Origin: Algoriphagus marinus
Lineage (GTDB): Bacteria > Bacteroidota > Bacteroidia > Cytophagales > Cyclobacteriaceae
NCBI RefSeq assembly: GCF_001936475.1
Contig: NZ_MSPQ01000007.1
Span: 1-64,000 of the forward strand
Direction of reading: 5' to 3'
Length of the DNA stretch: 64,000 bases
Shown here: positions 43,661 to 53,271 of the stretch, piece by piece
How the letters are laid out: every line of letters starts with the position of its first letter
How positions within the stretch are numbered: position 1 is the first letter of the stretch
The notes under the pieces: generated by a model
Databases searched by the model: none
Told to the model about the DNA's origin: nothing
Seen by the model: only the letters and a program-made list of their open reading frames with translations
Made by a program: the position numbers and the translations under genes

Positions 43661-45097
43661 CCAGAAAAACGGCGTAAAAAGAATCAGAATCGTAAATAAT
43701 TCAAGTCTTCCCAAAAGCATAATTAAGGAAAGGAAAATCTTAGCTCCTGGCGAAAAGAAGGCGAAATTATCAACGGGCCCGACTTTACCAATTCCAGGAC
43801 CTACATTCCCCAAGCTGGTTGCTACTGCTCCAAAAGATGTCATCAGATCGTAACCCATGATGGAAAGAACCAAGGATCCCATCACAAAAGTCAGAAGGTA
43901 AATCAAAAGGAAATTCATGATATGGGTAATGATTCTTCCTGTTACCCTATCACCGTTAATCATTAAAGGAACAATTGCTCTGGGGTGGACTAATCGCTTG
44001 AATTCCAGCCATGAATTTTTAATAAAAGTCAGGTGTCTCACAAACTTTATTCCCCCTGCTGTAGAACCAGCTGAACCACCGATAAACAAAAGCATAAAGC
44101 AAATGAAAGTGACTCCCTCACCATATTGAGTGTAATCATCAGTAACAAATCCGGTAGTAGTAATAATGGAAACCACCTGAAATAATGACTTCCTAAACGC
44201 TAATTCATTAGAAACTCCACCACTAGCCATAATTGGATAATAAAGCACTAAGGCTATTGCTAATAAGGAAAATGCATAGGTTTTGAATTCATCACTCTGA
44301 AGGACTCTTTTAAATTTACCAACTAGCCCAAAGTAAATAACGGTAAAGTTTGTACCTGCAAGAAACATGAAAAAGATAGCAGTGTATTGGATAAAAGCAG
44401 AGTCATAAAAGGCCAAACTATTGTTTTTGGTGGAGAATCCTCCTGTTGCAAGTGTAGTCAGTGCATGATTAATTGCATCAAAGAAGGTCATTCCCCCAGC
44501 CCAATAAAGGAGCATTGCAGCGAGAGTCAGGCCCACATACACATACCATAAGCGCTTCGCTGTCTCGGAAATTCTCGGGTGAACTTTATCCGAAGTAGGT
44601 CCTGGAGATTCTGCAACAAAAAGCTCAATACCACCAATTCCCAATAGTGGGAAAATAGCAACGGTAAGCACAATAATACCCAAACCACCTATCCATTGAG
44701 TCATACTACGCCAAAAAAGCAAGCCCTTCGGCATGGCCTCAATATCCGTTAAAATTGATGCTCCCGTTGTAGTGAGTCCGGACATTGTTTCAAATAAAGC
44801 ATCTGCAAAACCGGTAATCTCTTTGCTCAAAATATAAGGAAGCATACCAAAACCAGCCATAAAAAGCCAGCTAATCGCTACGATAAGGTATCCTTCTCTC
44901 TTACGGATATTTTGATCTTGTTTGGAAAATGAAAGAAACAATACAACACCGATAATCATGGCAATGACTGAGGAAGTCAAAACTGGCCAAGGATCTTCAC
45001 CAAAATGGAGGGAAAACCCAATCCCTGGTAGCATCAAAAGTGCTATGAGCACCAAGAGTGCTCCCATGATTTTACCGATAGCTTTAAAATGGATCAT
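43649..45097 (-). CDS. trkH: TrkH potassium uptake membrane subunit
   Basis: 482 residues with four M1-P-M2 repeats. The filter-like loops are visible: MSGLTTTGAS in the first, TTLATGGFS in the second, TTTGFVTDDY in the third and TSLGNVGPGIG in the fourth. It forms the K+ channel/transporter gated by TrkA. It lies 3 bases after trkA in the same direction. Length and topology normal. Confidence 0.94.
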   Translation of the reverse strand: MIHFKAIGKIMGALLVLIALLMLPGIGFSLHFGEDPWPVLTSSVIAMIIGVVLFLSFSKQDQNIRKREGYLIVAISWLFMAGFGMLPYILSKEITGFADALFETMSGLTTTGASILTDIEAMPKGLLFWRSMTQWIGGLGIIVLTVAIFPLLGIGGIELFVAESPGPTSDKVHPRISETAKRLWYVYVGLTLAAMLLYWAGGMTFFDAINHALTTLATGGFSTKNNSLAFYDSAFIQYTAIFFMFLAGTNFTVIYFGLVGKFKRVLQSDEFKTYAFSLLAIALVLYYPIMASGGVSNELAFRKSLFQVVSIITTTGFVTDDYTQYGEGVTFICFMLLFIGGSAGSTAGGIKFVRHLTFIKNSWLEFKRLVHPRAIVPLMINGDRVTGRIITHIMNFLLIYLLTFVMGSLVLSIMGYDLMTSFGAVATSLGNVGPGIGKVGPVDNFAFFSPGAKIFLSLIMLLGRLELFTILILFTPFFWRAN

Positions 45098-45100
45098 GCC

Positions 45101-46447
45101 TTAATGAAAGATTTTTTCCAATGCAGTCTTGGCGTCTGGAAGTGCAAAAACAATTGCTTTGTCATTTAAGGCCAACTGGAAGTCTCCATCTGGAATTAAT
45201 ACTTCCTCTCCACGTATTACTCCCGCAATTATCGCAGAATCCGGAAAATGAAGATCCCGAAGTGGGTTTTTGATCACTCTGTTATTCTTACAAATCGAAT
45301 ATTGGATGAACTCAGCATCAACGCCATAGATACCAGAGACCGCATCAACTGAGCCTTTTTTGAGATATCTTGAAATCTCATTAGCCGCTACCAGTTTTTT
45401 ATTGATTAATGAATCGACTCCAATACTATGTGAAATATGAATGTATTCCCTTGTATCTACGTGGGCGATGGTTTTATAAACCCCGTGATTTTTAGCAGAA
45501 AGACTGGTGATAATGTTAGTCTCCGAAGATTCAGTCAATGCTAAAAAAGCATCCATTTGCTCCAATCCCTCTTCAATTAGCAATTCAATATTTTTATAGT
45601 CACCATTGATTACTAAGCTGCTTTTAAGATTTTCTGCAAGCCACTTACATCTTTCTTTGTCTTTGTTAACCAGAGTAACTCGGTATTTTCCTTCCAGTCT
45701 CAATGCAGTAGTCAGCGCCATATCATCTCCACCAATAATCATGATGTTCTTGACTTCTACTTTCTTTTGCCCAAGGATCTCAAGGATGTTTTCGGTATTT
45801 TTTTTGTTTGACACAAAGAATACGTGATCCATATTTCGGATAATCGTACTTCCTCTTGGAATAATTGTCTTTTGATCGCGAAGTATCGCAATGATCCGAA
45901 TATCTTCAAAAATAGGATTGGACTTTGTATCCATAATCCGCTGATTTACAAGCGGATTAGTTTGATCAAGTGTAACCCCTACTATATTCAATTTCCCACC
46001 ACCAAAATCAAAAATCTCCGTAAAACTTGAGTTTTCGATCATGTTATAAATCTCCCTGCTACAAAGCATGGTGGGAGATATCAAATTATCAATTCCAAGA
46101 TTATTAAAGTAGGCAAGATTGTCAGTCTCCAGATAGGAGTGATTCCTAACTCTCGCCATTACACGTTTTGCTCCTAGTTGCTTGGCAAGTAGAGCGGTAA
46201 CGATATTAGTCTTTTCGGAAGTGGTAACCGCCAAAACCATACTTGCATTTTCAACATTGGCGCGTTGAAGAACTTCAAAGGAAGTTGCATCTCCTTGCAC
46301 AGTTAAAACATCAAGTTTGGAGGAAACATAATCCAGGACTTCGCGATCTGTATCGATCAAAATGATATCCTTATTATCGTAACTTAATTGTGTCGCCAGA
46401 TGGTACCCCATATCTCCAGCTCCAGCAATCACTATATTCATCCCCAT
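45101..46447 (-). CDS. trkA: TrkA potassium uptake regulatory subunit
   Basis: 448 residues with two RCK_N + RCK_C units. The first Rossmann domain has IAGAGDMGYHLA near residue 7 and D33-equivalent acidic LIDTD. The second (about 228 on) has IIGGDDMA, where the classic GxGxxG is degenerate, so only the first is likely to bind NAD(H) in the usual way. M3 is an alternative start. Upstream gene of the trkAH pair. Confidence 0.94.
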   Translation of the reverse strand: MGMNIVIAGAGDMGYHLATQLSYDNKDIILIDTDREVLDYVSSKLDVLTVQGDATSFEVLQRANVENASMVLAVTTSEKTNIVTALLAKQLGAKRVMARVRNHSYLETDNLAYFNNLGIDNLISPTMLCSREIYNMIENSSFTEIFDFGGGKLNIVGVTLDQTNPLVNQRIMDTKSNPIFEDIRIIAILRDQKTIIPRGSTIIRNMDHVFFVSNKKNTENILEILGQKKVEVKNIMIIGGDDMALTTALRLEGKYRVTLVNKDKERCKWLAENLKSSLVINGDYKNIELLIEEGLEQMDAFLALTESSETNIITSLSAKNHGVYKTIAHVDTREYIHISHSIGVDSLINKKLVAANEISRYLKKGSVDAVSGIYGVDAEFIQYSICKNNRVIKNPLRDLHFPDSAIIAGVIRGEEVLIPDGDFQLALNDKAIVFALPDAKTALEKIFH

Positions 46448-46602
46448 AGAGGTAGTTCAGGTGATTTTAGATGGTGCAAAAATAATATCTTTCGCGTTGG
46501 GAATCAGAATTCAAGCAAATTCTTTTGCACAGATTCACCTATTCAATCAAAATTCTCCTTTTCTAGCTCCTTTTATCATGAAAATTTAGAGAGTTTTAGT
46601 TT

Positions 46603-47847
46603 TTATTCATCCAAAAGTGTTGAAGATGCCTTTTCAGGTAATTCCTGGATATCTTTTAATTTTCGTTGAATCGCCCTTGTTCTAGCTCCTACTAGCTTAT
46701 CCAATTCTGAATTTGCTTCTCCAAGTTTCTTCTGGGTTCTCTCAATCAATTCGCCAAATTTCCCGAATTCTGTCTTTACGGCGCCAAGCACCTGCCATAC
46801 TTCAGAACTTCGCTTTTGAATTGCCAGTGTTCTGAATCCCATTTGGAGGCTATTCAAAATCGCAGATAATGTGGTGGGCCCAGTAACTATGATCTTGTAG
46901 GTTGTCTGAATCTCCTGTGCAAGACCAGGCTCACGCAGAATTTCGGCATATAAACTTTCCACTGGAAGGAAAAGAATCGCAAAATCTGTGGTATAGGGTG
47001 GATGAATATATTTGGATTGGATATCAGCTGCGGCTTTTCGAACTGCTTTGAATAACTCCGCACGGCTGGTATCAATGGTAGTTTTGGAGGCTATTTCATA
47101 CGCATCAACCAGTCTGAGGTAAGATTCTTGAGGAAACTTGGCATCAATTGGTAGCAATACTGATTCTTCTTGACCGGGCATTTTGACTGCAAACTCTACC
47201 CGCTCCCGACTACCATTCCCTACAGAGGCATTGACAATGAATTGATCTGGGCTAAGTAAGTTCTCCAAAATTGCCTGAAGCTGATATTCTCCCAAAACAC
47301 CTCGACTCTTCACATTGGTGAGTACTCGTTTTAGATCACCCACTCCGTTGGCAAGACTCTGCATCTCTCCCAGTCCTTTTTGAACGGCCTGCAGCTGGTT
47401 GCTTACCATCTCAAATGATTGTCCTAATCGTGTTTCTAATGTCTTTTGAAGCTTTTCATCTACAGTTTCCCTGATTTTCTCCAATCTCAGTTCTGTACTT
47501 TTCATCAATTCCTCCTGGCGACGGTTGAGCTCAGAAAATTTTTCTCGCTGAAGATTATTGAAATCCTGAACATTCTGCCTAAAAACCTCACCAAATGATT
47601 TTAAAGCTTCATTTTGATCTTTTGAGCTCGCACGAAGAAAATTAAAAACAAGCTGAAATTGGTTGGTAAGATTTTCATTTGACTCTTTTCTGGCCTGTGC
47701 CAAAGCCGAATCCAGTTCTTTGGTCATTCGGGCTAATTCCTGTGTTAAGAGTTCTTTTTCATTCCCGTTTTTTCTCCTGAAAATTAAAAATAGAAGCAAT
47801 CCAAGTTGTAAAACAATAACAAGGTAAAGGAGAATTTCAATCGGCAT
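46603..47847 (-). CDS. rmuC: RmuC-family protein
   Basis: 414 residues: an N-terminal membrane anchor (about 3-24), a long coiled coil (about 30-160) and a nuclease-like RmuC domain with GVLGEYQLQAILENLL, LPIDAKFPQESYLRL and FLPVESLYAEIL. RmuC limits DNA rearrangements at inverted repeats in E. coli; its mechanism is not settled. It overlaps the upstream hydrolase gene by 11 bases, so they are co-transcribed. Confidence 0.93.
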   Translation of the reverse strand: MPIEILLYLVIVLQLGLLLFLIFRRKNGNEKELLTQELARMTKELDSALAQARKESNENLTNQFQLVFNFLRASSKDQNEALKSFGEVFRQNVQDFNNLQREKFSELNRRQEELMKSTELRLEKIRETVDEKLQKTLETRLGQSFEMVSNQLQAVQKGLGEMQSLANGVGDLKRVLTNVKSRGVLGEYQLQAILENLLSPDQFIVNASVGNGSRERVEFAVKMPGQEESVLLPIDAKFPQESYLRLVDAYEIASKTTIDTSRAELFKAVRKAAADIQSKYIHPPYTTDFAILFLPVESLYAEILREPGLAQEIQTTYKIIVTGPTTLSAILNSLQMGFRTLAIQKRSSEVWQVLGAVKTEFGKFGELIERTQKKLGEANSELDKLVGARTRAIQRKLKDIQELPEKASSTLLDE

Positions 47848-48856
47848 AAGTCACAAAATTTGGAGCCTCAAGATAGTCCTTGCGAATCTCCACACCTAAG
47901 AATGAAAGATATTCAGCGACAGACTCCGTCGGAATTTCCTCCATTGGAACATGACCTGCACCTGGGAAAATAATTAAATTGGATCCCGCAATAGCTTTTT
48001 CCAATACGTATCCTTGTCTTACTGGAATCCAAGAATCCTTTTCTCCCCAAAGAATTAGCGTCGGCATAGTCAATCTGGAAAAATCAACATCAGAATCCCG
48101 AGGTCCAGTCAATCGATCCAGCGTCGCTTTTCGATTTCCCTCTCGAAGCATAAGCTCATAATATCGATCCAAGGTCAGCTCATTAATCTTAGATTCATCT
48201 CCATAAACCTGCTTCATGTTCATTGCAAAAAGGAATTTTGGAGTACACTTCAAGAGCAGTTTTGAAAAAATAGGATTTCTTGCAACCCGAAAAATCAAAG
48301 CCCCACCATTTGAGTTTGATTTGACAGTAGAATCAGGTAACTCTCTCACAGGAATTGTTGGAGCTCCAGAAGCGTCAATAAGATTTAAACTGATCACTCG
48401 GTCCGGACGCGTAGATGCAATTTGTAAAGCAACAGCCCCTCCCATCGAATTACCAGCCAGATGGTATTTTTCCAGATTTAATTTCTCCATCAATCGAATT
48501 ACGAGTTGGCTATAATCTCGAATACTGTAGCGTTTTTCGGGATCTGGGCCAGTAAGTCCATGACCGGGAAAATCAAGCGAAATAGTCATAAAATAAGGGC
48601 TGAGATCCTCCTGCCAAGCTTCCCAAGTATGGAGCGAAGCAAAACTTCCATGAAGCAAAACTATTGGAACCCCCTCTCCCATGAATCGAACGTGTACATT
48701 AATACCATCTACCTCTACAAAGTGAGATTGGGGAGTCTGGTATTTTTTCTCGATTTCATCAATTGGAATATCACTCCGATAGATCAGCATGAGAAAGAAA
48801 ATGCAAGACAGTATGATCACTGCAATGGTTTTGAAGATTCGTTTGATCCAATTCAT
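47837..48856 (-). CDS. Membrane-anchored alpha/beta hydrolase
   Basis: 339 residues. An N-terminal hydrophobic helix (about 9-26) is followed by an alpha/beta-hydrolase fold: oxyanion HGSFAS, nucleophile S137 in GNSMGG, the acid D in WGEKDSWIP and His in GAGHVPMEE. The triad is complete. Substrate unknown; the family includes esterases, haloperoxidases and lactonases. Confidence 0.85.
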   Translation of the reverse strand: MNWIKRIFKTIAVIILSCIFFLMLIYRSDIPIDEIEKKYQTPQSHFVEVDGINVHVRFMGEGVPIVLLHGSFASLHTWEAWQEDLSPYFMTISLDFPGHGLTGPDPEKRYSIRDYSQLVIRLMEKLNLEKYHLAGNSMGGAVALQIASTRPDRVISLNLIDASGAPTIPVRELPDSTVKSNSNGGALIFRVARNPIFSKLLLKCTPKFLFAMNMKQVYGDESKINELTLDRYYELMLREGNRKATLDRLTGPRDSDVDFSRLTMPTLILWGEKDSWIPVRQGYVLEKAIAGSNLIIFPGAGHVPMEEIPTESVAEYLSFLGVEIRKDYLEAPNFVTYAD

Positions 48857-48929
48857 ATAAAGTAAATAGCGGAGAAAAAGCTTTAATCTGATATCAAAAA
48901 CTACAAAAAATCTGCCCTAAATACCTATT

Positions 48930-50168
48930 TTGGCAAAAAAGAAACCCTTGAAGCTAAAATCTTTTCTTAAGAACCTTGGACCTGGTCCAATCATCGCTGC
49001 TGCATTTATAGGACCGGGAACTGTTACTGTATGTACACTAGCTGGGGTAAACTTTGGTTTCACATTGATTTGGGCACTTTTACTATCTGTAGTCGCTACG
49101 GTAGTTTTGCAAGAAATCTCAGGAAGAATTGGAATCGTAACCCGACAAGACCTTGGGCAGCTAATTCAAAGTCAAAAACAGCATCCTCTTTTAAAGTTTC
49201 TAAGCATAGGATTGGTTCTTTTAGCCATTGGATTAGGAAACGCTGCCTACGAATCTGGAAATATTTCCGGAAGCAATCTTGGATTACAGATATTTTGGGA
49301 ATCACCAGTATTTCAGATTGGAGATGTAAGCTTACAATCCGGGAATTTTTTATTGGGAATTTTTGCATTGGCTCTTTTATGGTTGGGTACCTACAAAACC
49401 TTAGAAAGAGTTTTGGTGGGTCTGGTTATCTTCATGTCTTTCGCATTTATCATCACTGCTTTCCTTACCAAACCAGACTGGAGCTTGGTTTTCAAAGGCT
49501 TTGTTCCCTCGATCAATCCAGCGGAACTGACTACCATTGTGGCATTGATTGGTACGACTGTAGTCCCCTACAATCTATTTTTATATGCTAGTCTTGCAAA
49601 AAATCGATGGGAGGATCCAAGACAGTTAGCTTGGATGAGGAAGGACATTGGAATCTCAATTATTTTGGGAGGATTAGTTTCTATGGCAATCCTGATGGTT
49701 GGTGCAGCCAATATCAGTGGAGAAATCAGCAATGCGATTGATGTTTCAAAAGGATTGGAACCGGTTTTTGGAAGTTATGCTAAATACCTGATGGGATTTG
49801 GGCTTTTGGCAGCAGGGCTAACTTCCTCAATTACAGCTCCACTCGCCGGTGCTTTGGTGATTTGCGGAGTTTTGAATTGGAGTCAGGAAATCAAGTCCGG
49901 ACCAATGCGCATCGCAATGAGTTTGATCGTTGGATTGGGAATTATTTTTTCCTCTCTGGGAATCAAACCGATCGAATTAATCACTTTAGCCCAATTGGCA
50001 AATGGGATTTTGCTGCCTCTAATCAGCGGCTGGATAATCTATATCGCAGCTCAGCGATCAATTTTAGGGGATTTTAAAAACAACCTTTTTCAAACTTTGA
50101 CAGCTGTTTTAATATGGCTTATTACGCTTCTTCTCGGTTTAAAAAGTATCTGGACTGTTTTGGGTTAA
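48930..50168 (+). CDS. Nramp-family (SLC11-like) transporter with altered metal-site motifs
   Basis: 412 residues and about eleven helices in LeuT-type order. Helix 1 reads FIGPGTVTV: the canonical Asp-Pro-Gly-Asn metal motif becomes G28-P29-G30-T31. Helix 6 reads TTVVPYNLFLYA, with V212 and Y214 where Nramp proteins have Met and His. NAAYESGNISGSNLG in helix 3 is a family landmark. The substrate may therefore differ from Mn2+/Fe2+. The only usable start is TTG at 48930, since in-frame ATA/ATT and a stop lie just upstream. It overlaps the convergent GNAT gene by 4 bases. Confidence 0.82.
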   Translation: MAKKKPLKLKSFLKNLGPGPIIAAAFIGPGTVTVCTLAGVNFGFTLIWALLLSVVATVVLQEISGRIGIVTRQDLGQLIQSQKQHPLLKFLSIGLVLLAIGLGNAAYESGNISGSNLGLQIFWESPVFQIGDVSLQSGNFLLGIFALALLWLGTYKTLERVLVGLVIFMSFAFIITAFLTKPDWSLVFKGFVPSINPAELTTIVALIGTTVVPYNLFLYASLAKNRWEDPRQLAWMRKDIGISIILGGLVSMAILMVGAANISGEISNAIDVSKGLEPVFGSYAKYLMGFGLLAAGLTSSITAPLAGALVICGVLNWSQEIKSGPMRIAMSLIVGLGIIFSSLGIKPIELITLAQLANGILLPLISGWIIYIAAQRSILGDFKNNLFQTLTAVLIWLITLLLGLKSIWTVLG

Positions 50169-50728
50169 CCTTCATGTTTTTTTAGAAAGTCATCGTATTC
50201 GGTATCCAAAAGACTGTAATAAATAGTATCTCTTCTTCTGTTATGGGTCATTTGAGTATGTGACCTAAGAACTCCCTCTTCTACAAATCCCATTTTGATC
50301 AAAGCTTTTCTGGCAGGAAGATTCAAAACATCTGTTTTTACTTCCACCCTTTTGAGATTTAATACCTCAAAGCAATATCGAACCATCAGCAGTTTCATTT
50401 GAAGATTGATCCCCGAGCCATGAAATGCTCTTCCAAGCCAAGTCCAGCCTATTTCAATTCTTTGGTCTGCCGAGGAATAATTCCCAAAAGCTGTACTTCC
50501 AACTATCTGGTTACGCTCCTTTTCGATTACCACAAACTGTAATCGTTGAGCTTGCATCGCTGGATCCACCCATTTTAAAAAATCTGATTCAACACTCAAA
50601 TCCTGAGTGAAATATATCCATAAACTTGGATCATCTGCCAGAGCTTGTAGCAAAGAAAAATCCTGCTCAGATATAGGTCTGAGCAGGATGTAATCATTCT
50701 CCAAAATTAAATTGGGATTTAGCATCAA
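50165..50728 (-). CDS. GNAT N-acetyltransferase (RimJ/RimL type)
   Basis: 187 residues of the RimJ/L-like GNAT fold: LRPISEQDFSLLQ at the N-terminus, IGWTWLGRAFHGSGIN as the acetyl-CoA loop and RVEVKTDVLNLPARKALIKMGFVEEGVLR. It overlaps the stop of the upstream aminotransferase gene by 4 bases (ATGA) and is translationally coupled with it. Substrate unknown; the coupling suggests an amino acid or amine product. Confidence 0.88.
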   Translation of the reverse strand: MMLNPNLILENDYILLRPISEQDFSLLQALADDPSLWIYFTQDLSVESDFLKWVDPAMQAQRLQFVVIEKERNQIVGSTAFGNYSSADQRIEIGWTWLGRAFHGSGINLQMKLLMVRYCFEVLNLKRVEVKTDVLNLPARKALIKMGFVEEGVLRSHTQMTHNRRRDTIYYSLLDTEYDDFLKKHEG

Positions 50729-51849
50729 CCAAGTACTTCTTGAATGGCTTTATTATACAGCGCTACTTCCTCAAGCGTTCCTGTGGAAATCCTGCACCAG
50801 TCATTCAGTGGCTCAAATGGTCTCCCAATGATAAAGCCTTTGTCATACATGGTTTTATTCAATTCCTTGATATCCCTTCCAGATTGGAAAAAGATAAAAT
50901 TGGCATGAGAATCTAAGTATGGTAATTTCAAATCATCCAAAGTTTTGGTAATCATTGCTTTGGCTTCCTTGGTTTTCTGAAGTGAAAAATTATAAAAATC
51001 CTTGTCCATTAAAGCCGCTTTACTTGCTTCAATAGCCATGATATTCGTATTGGCAACGACACGATCAGAAAGCATTTTGGCCAATTCAGGCTTCGCTACC
51101 AAATACCCCATTCGGATACCTGCCAATCCATAAACCTTGGAAAAGGTTCTGGAAACTACCACATCATATCCCTGCTTTACAAGCTCGACCATAGATGGGT
51201 AATTAGCCTCCGTGATGTAATCGTAATATGCTTCATCCGAAAAGACAACGGCATTTTTGCTAACAGTTTTGCAAAAATCAACCACTTGGTTTGCCGGAAG
51301 TAATTTACCTGTCGGGTTATTCGGGTTACATAGAAAAACCATCTTCGTTTTATAAGAAACCCGCTTTTCTATCTCCTCCAGATCAAAATCAAGATCTTTA
51401 TTCAAGGGAACCCAATTGATTTCTGTACCCCAAAGTTCAGCATAGGACATCATCGAAAGAAAGGTCGGTGAACAAGAGATGATCTCTCCGCCCCCACCGA
51501 ATGTAATCCCAGCGATTTTCAAGCCTTCAGTAGATCCTGCTACCAACACGATATGATCTTCTGGAACTCCTTCTTTTTCAGCAATCATTTTTACCAGATC
51601 CCCATTGTACCCCCATGGATATCTACATCCATTATCAAATCCCTTGGTCATAGCAGCACGCATTGATTCTGAAGGTCCATAAGGATTTTCATTCGATCCC
51701 AATCGGATTGGGCCGTCCAAAGGTCTTGGATTATACTTCTTAATTTCTTCTGCTGTGAGTGAAGTCACTACACCAGTCGTTCCCAACATCGCTAATCCAC
51801 TTCCTAGTGAAGCTTTTTTTAGCCATGATCTTCTTGATAGTCCGTTCAT
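50725..51849 (-). CDS. Twin-arginine-exported class I/II aminotransferase (HisC-like)
   Basis: 374 residues. The N-terminus SRRSWLKKASLGSGLAMLG is a Tat signal. The mature enzyme keeps the PLP fold: SNENPYGPS, CNPNNPTG, SDEAYYDY, the Schiff-base lysine K238 in SRTFSKVYGLAGIR, and the carboxylate Arg in WCRISTG. It resembles histidinol-phosphate aminotransferase, but biosynthetic enzymes are cytosolic, so the role here is something else, in the periplasm, with cofactor loaded before export. A GNAT gene overlaps its stop. Confidence 0.85.
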   Translation of the reverse strand: MNGLSRRSWLKKASLGSGLAMLGTTGVVTSLTAEEIKKYNPRPLDGPIRLGSNENPYGPSESMRAAMTKGFDNGCRYPWGYNGDLVKMIAEKEGVPEDHIVLVAGSTEGLKIAGITFGGGGEIISCSPTFLSMMSYAELWGTEINWVPLNKDLDFDLEEIEKRVSYKTKMVFLCNPNNPTGKLLPANQVVDFCKTVSKNAVVFSDEAYYDYITEANYPSMVELVKQGYDVVVSRTFSKVYGLAGIRMGYLVAKPELAKMLSDRVVANTNIMAIEASKAALMDKDFYNFSLQKTKEAKAMITKTLDDLKLPYLDSHANFIFFQSGRDIKELNKTMYDKGFIIGRPFEPLNDWCRISTGTLEEVALYNKAIQEVLG

Positions 51850-52049
51850 AGTTTGATCAATTTGGTTGTTAAAATACTAATGTTTGCTCAAGTATTTTAA
51901 AAAAATTACATTTTCGGTACAACATTTTTAAATTTTGTAAAATTCTGATTTTAACATATAAAATAAAATTATCTTTTCTATTTAACATTAATAACAAAAT
52001 AATTTTTTAAATTAATCGAAAGCACGAATAATTCTAAACCCAATTTTCT

Positions 52050-52841
52050 ATGAAAAAGTTAATTATTTTATTGGTTTGTGGAGTGTTTTGGGCGAATATC
52101 CTTTTAGCTCAACAAACTCAGTTTACAGTGTTTGAATTCATTAAAGTTGAAAATGATCAAATCTTCGACTACATCGAATTCAAAGATTTAATGGAAAAAG
52201 TATACAGGCAGGCGCTCAACGACAAAAAAATCACCGGATGGGATTTTTGGTCCCTTCAATCAGGAGGAGACCGAGCTGATTTTCAATACATAATGGTGAC
52301 GCATTACGATGATCCCGTGAAAATGATGGATGGTTTAAACGAGGAATCCATGATTGAATACACTAAAATCGCCTATCCTCATTTGAATGAAAGTCAGGTA
52401 AGAAAGATCTTTGAGGAATCTTTAGCAATGCGAGATATGCCTATGCGACTTTATATGCGGGAAATTGCCGAGACAAATGATAATTTTCAAATCAAGCCGG
52501 GTGTATTGGCATCATTTGACTTAATGAAGGCAAATGAAGGCAAATTTGACGCTTACGAAAAAGCTGAATCTGAGGTATTTAAACCTATACATCAGAAGCG
52601 AATCGAACAAGGTTTAATGGGGCATTGGAGTTTTATGAGAACCGCTCTACCGCTCGGATCTGAAGCAAAATCAACCCACTTGACGGTGAATATGTATAAG
52701 GACTACATGCAGTTTTTCAATTCACAGGCTTATGAGGACATGAACCAAACAGAAGCACAACGAAAAGCTGTTAATGAGGGATTAAACAGTAGGGACCAAA
52801 AATGGGTTTACTTAGCAACATTAGAAAACGTAGTTAGGTAG
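52050..52841 (+). CDS. Exported protein with two ABM-like repeats, function unknown
   Basis: 263 residues with a signal peptide ending LLAQQ. The mature part looks like two copies of a dimeric alpha/beta-barrel domain: residues about 24-120 (FEFIKVENDQIFDYIEF, GWDFWSLQSGGD) and about 150-255 (ASFDLMKANEGKFDAYEKA, GHWSFMRTALPLGSE). The two W-x-F motifs and the paired strand patterns correspond. ABM-like domains act as small oxygenases or binding proteins, but I see no catalytic signature. It lies alone between long AT-rich flanks and ends with a terminator. Confidence 0.7.
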   Translation: MKKLIILLVCGVFWANILLAQQTQFTVFEFIKVENDQIFDYIEFKDLMEKVYRQALNDKKITGWDFWSLQSGGDRADFQYIMVTHYDDPVKMMDGLNEESMIEYTKIAYPHLNESQVRKIFEESLAMRDMPMRLYMREIAETNDNFQIKPGVLASFDLMKANEGKFDAYEKAESEVFKPIHQKRIEQGLMGHWSFMRTALPLGSEAKSTHLTVNMYKDYMQFFNSQAYEDMNQTEAQRKAVNEGLNSRDQKWVYLATLENVVR

Positions 52842-52864
52842 TTCGGTAAATTAGGCTACGAGTT

Positions 52865-52894
52865 AGGAGGCTAGAGACAGTAGCCTCCTTTTTT
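52865..52894 (+). terminator. Intrinsic terminator of the ABM-like gene
   Basis: AGGAGGCTA / TAGCCTCCT stem with the loop GAGACAG, followed by TTTTTA. It lies just before the convergent yjdM gene. Confidence 0.88.
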
Positions 52895-53234
52895 ATGCCT
52901 TTTTTACAAACTCAGACTTCAAAGCCATGGATCCAAACCCATCGATCTTGCAATCAATGTTATGATCACCTTCCACCAGTCTGATGCTTTTTACCTTTGT
53001 TCCGGCCTTGATAGGTTTCGGAGCTCCTTTTACCGGTAGATCTTTTACGATAACTACTGCGTCACCATCAGATAGAATCGTACCATTGGAATCTTTTACC
53101 ACAAATCCCTCCTCTTGAATTTCTTCAGTTGATGCTGATTCCCACTCAAATCCGCATTCAGGACAGACTAATTTCCCATCCATTTCATAGGTATAGGGAG
53201 ATTTACAAGCTGGGCAAGGTTCTAAATTTTCCAT
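52893..53234 (-). CDS. yjdM: YjdM/PhnA-family zinc-ribbon protein
   Basis: 113 residues: an N-terminal zinc ribbon with Cys pairs C7/C10 and C24/C27, then a small beta domain with [21 protein letters not shown] and [16 protein letters not shown]. The match to YjdM (PhnA family, misnamed for phosphonate use) is complete. The biological role remains unclear. Normal length. Confidence 0.93.
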   Translation of the reverse strand: MENLEPCPACKSPYTYEMDGKLVCPECGFEWESASTEEIQEEGFVVKDSNGTILSDGDAVVIVKDLPVKGAPKPIKAGTKVKSIRLVEGDHNIDCKIDGFGSMALKSEFVKKA

Positions 53235-53271
53235 GAGGCAATTTACCTAGAATAAAAACAACAAGCCAAAC

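Noticed and set aside
49031..49591. 186-codon open frame inside the Nramp-like gene
   Set aside because: Out-of-frame shadow; the Nramp frame has the family motifs and helices.
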